NCBI GenBank assembly: GCA_004194705.1
Contig: SADC01001235.1
Coordinates: forward strand, 5,508 to 69,507
Length of the DNA stretch: 64,000 nucleotides
Direction: 5' to 3'
Origin: Ditylenchus dipsaci
Lineage: Eukaryota > Nematoda > Chromadorea > Rhabditida > Anguinidae
A program made the translations under genes and the position numbers. The notes beneath the pieces were generated by a model. The model was given only the letters and a program-made list of their open reading frames with translations, was not told the DNA's origin and ran no database searches. Shown one piece after another: positions 63,895 to 64,000 of this stretch; within the stretch, counting starts at the first letter, position 1; the number at the start of each line of letters is the position of its first letter.

Positions 63895-64000
63895 ATGTCT
63901 GTTACCACCAAGATTTGAGCCTGCGACCTCAAAAATCGATCCAGCAGCCTCTAGATCACCCCTGAGAATCCATGCACTAAACCAAGTGGTCGACCACTTG
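63895..64000. repeat. tRNA-like fragment and start of a family P element
   Basis: 'accaccaagatttgagcctgcgacc' is a degenerate minus-strand B-box; 'accaagtggtcgaccacttg' at the window edge is a family P terminus that continues outside. Confidence 0.5.

Overview
The window is nuclear DNA from an animal, most likely an AT-rich, transposon-laden invertebrate. Genes are split by very short GT-AG introns (about 42-60 bp). The protein families present are metazoan: an astacin metallopeptidase, F-box/LRR proteins, a mitochondrial Hsp70 derivative and a THAP-type transposase. The repeat load is almost entirely cut-and-paste DNA transposons and their short non-autonomous derivatives. There are no bacterial operons, rRNA, CRISPR or convincing complete tRNA genes. 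The species cannot be named from the sequence.

Layout. 0-15 kb is repeat-rich with a few gene fragments: an unrecognised coding remnant at 8.9-9.25 kb, a two-exon fragment at 13.6-14.1 kb and an F-box/LRR exon at 14.6 kb. 15.4-21.9 kb is one pogo/Tigger-type transposon with matching ends and TA target duplications. Its seven-exon transposase is split by a complete 4.2-kb Mutator-like element (MULE) that carries its own perfect 9-bp target duplication. The MULE encodes a single 11-exon protein: FLYWCH-like finger, MULE transposase and a C-terminal Ulp1/C48 cysteine peptidase with all catalytic residues. 22-31 kb holds nested hAT-like elements with exact 8-bp duplications, an F-box/LRR gene, and a Tigger derivative containing a Merlin (IS1016-like) transposase remnant. 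32-38 kb contains a THAP-domain transposase broken by two later insertions, plus an unidentified coding family present twice. 39.9-45.3 kb is an astacin gene whose large introns are filled with short inverted-repeat transposons. 46.5-48.2 kb is a 12-exon chimeric gene joining a mitochondrial presequence and pieces of mtHsp70 to a membrane segment and a hydrophilic, His-containing tail. 48.7-64 kb is almost wholly nested foldback-type elements.

How it fits together. Many elements share one architecture: inverted ends built from short tandem repeats, flanked by 8-9 bp target duplications. The repeat unit differs from family to family. The MULE at 15.8-20.0 kb has the same architecture and coding capacity, so MULE-type transposases are the likely movers of this class; that step is inference. 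Other layers are TA-flanked palindromic elements (TACCGTATTTCC ends, about ten copies) and hAT-like elements (CAGGG or TAGGG ends). Several otherwise open genes (Tigger, MULE, Hsp70 chimera) each need exactly one missing base to read through. They may be recent pseudogenes, or the assembly may contain single-base deletions.
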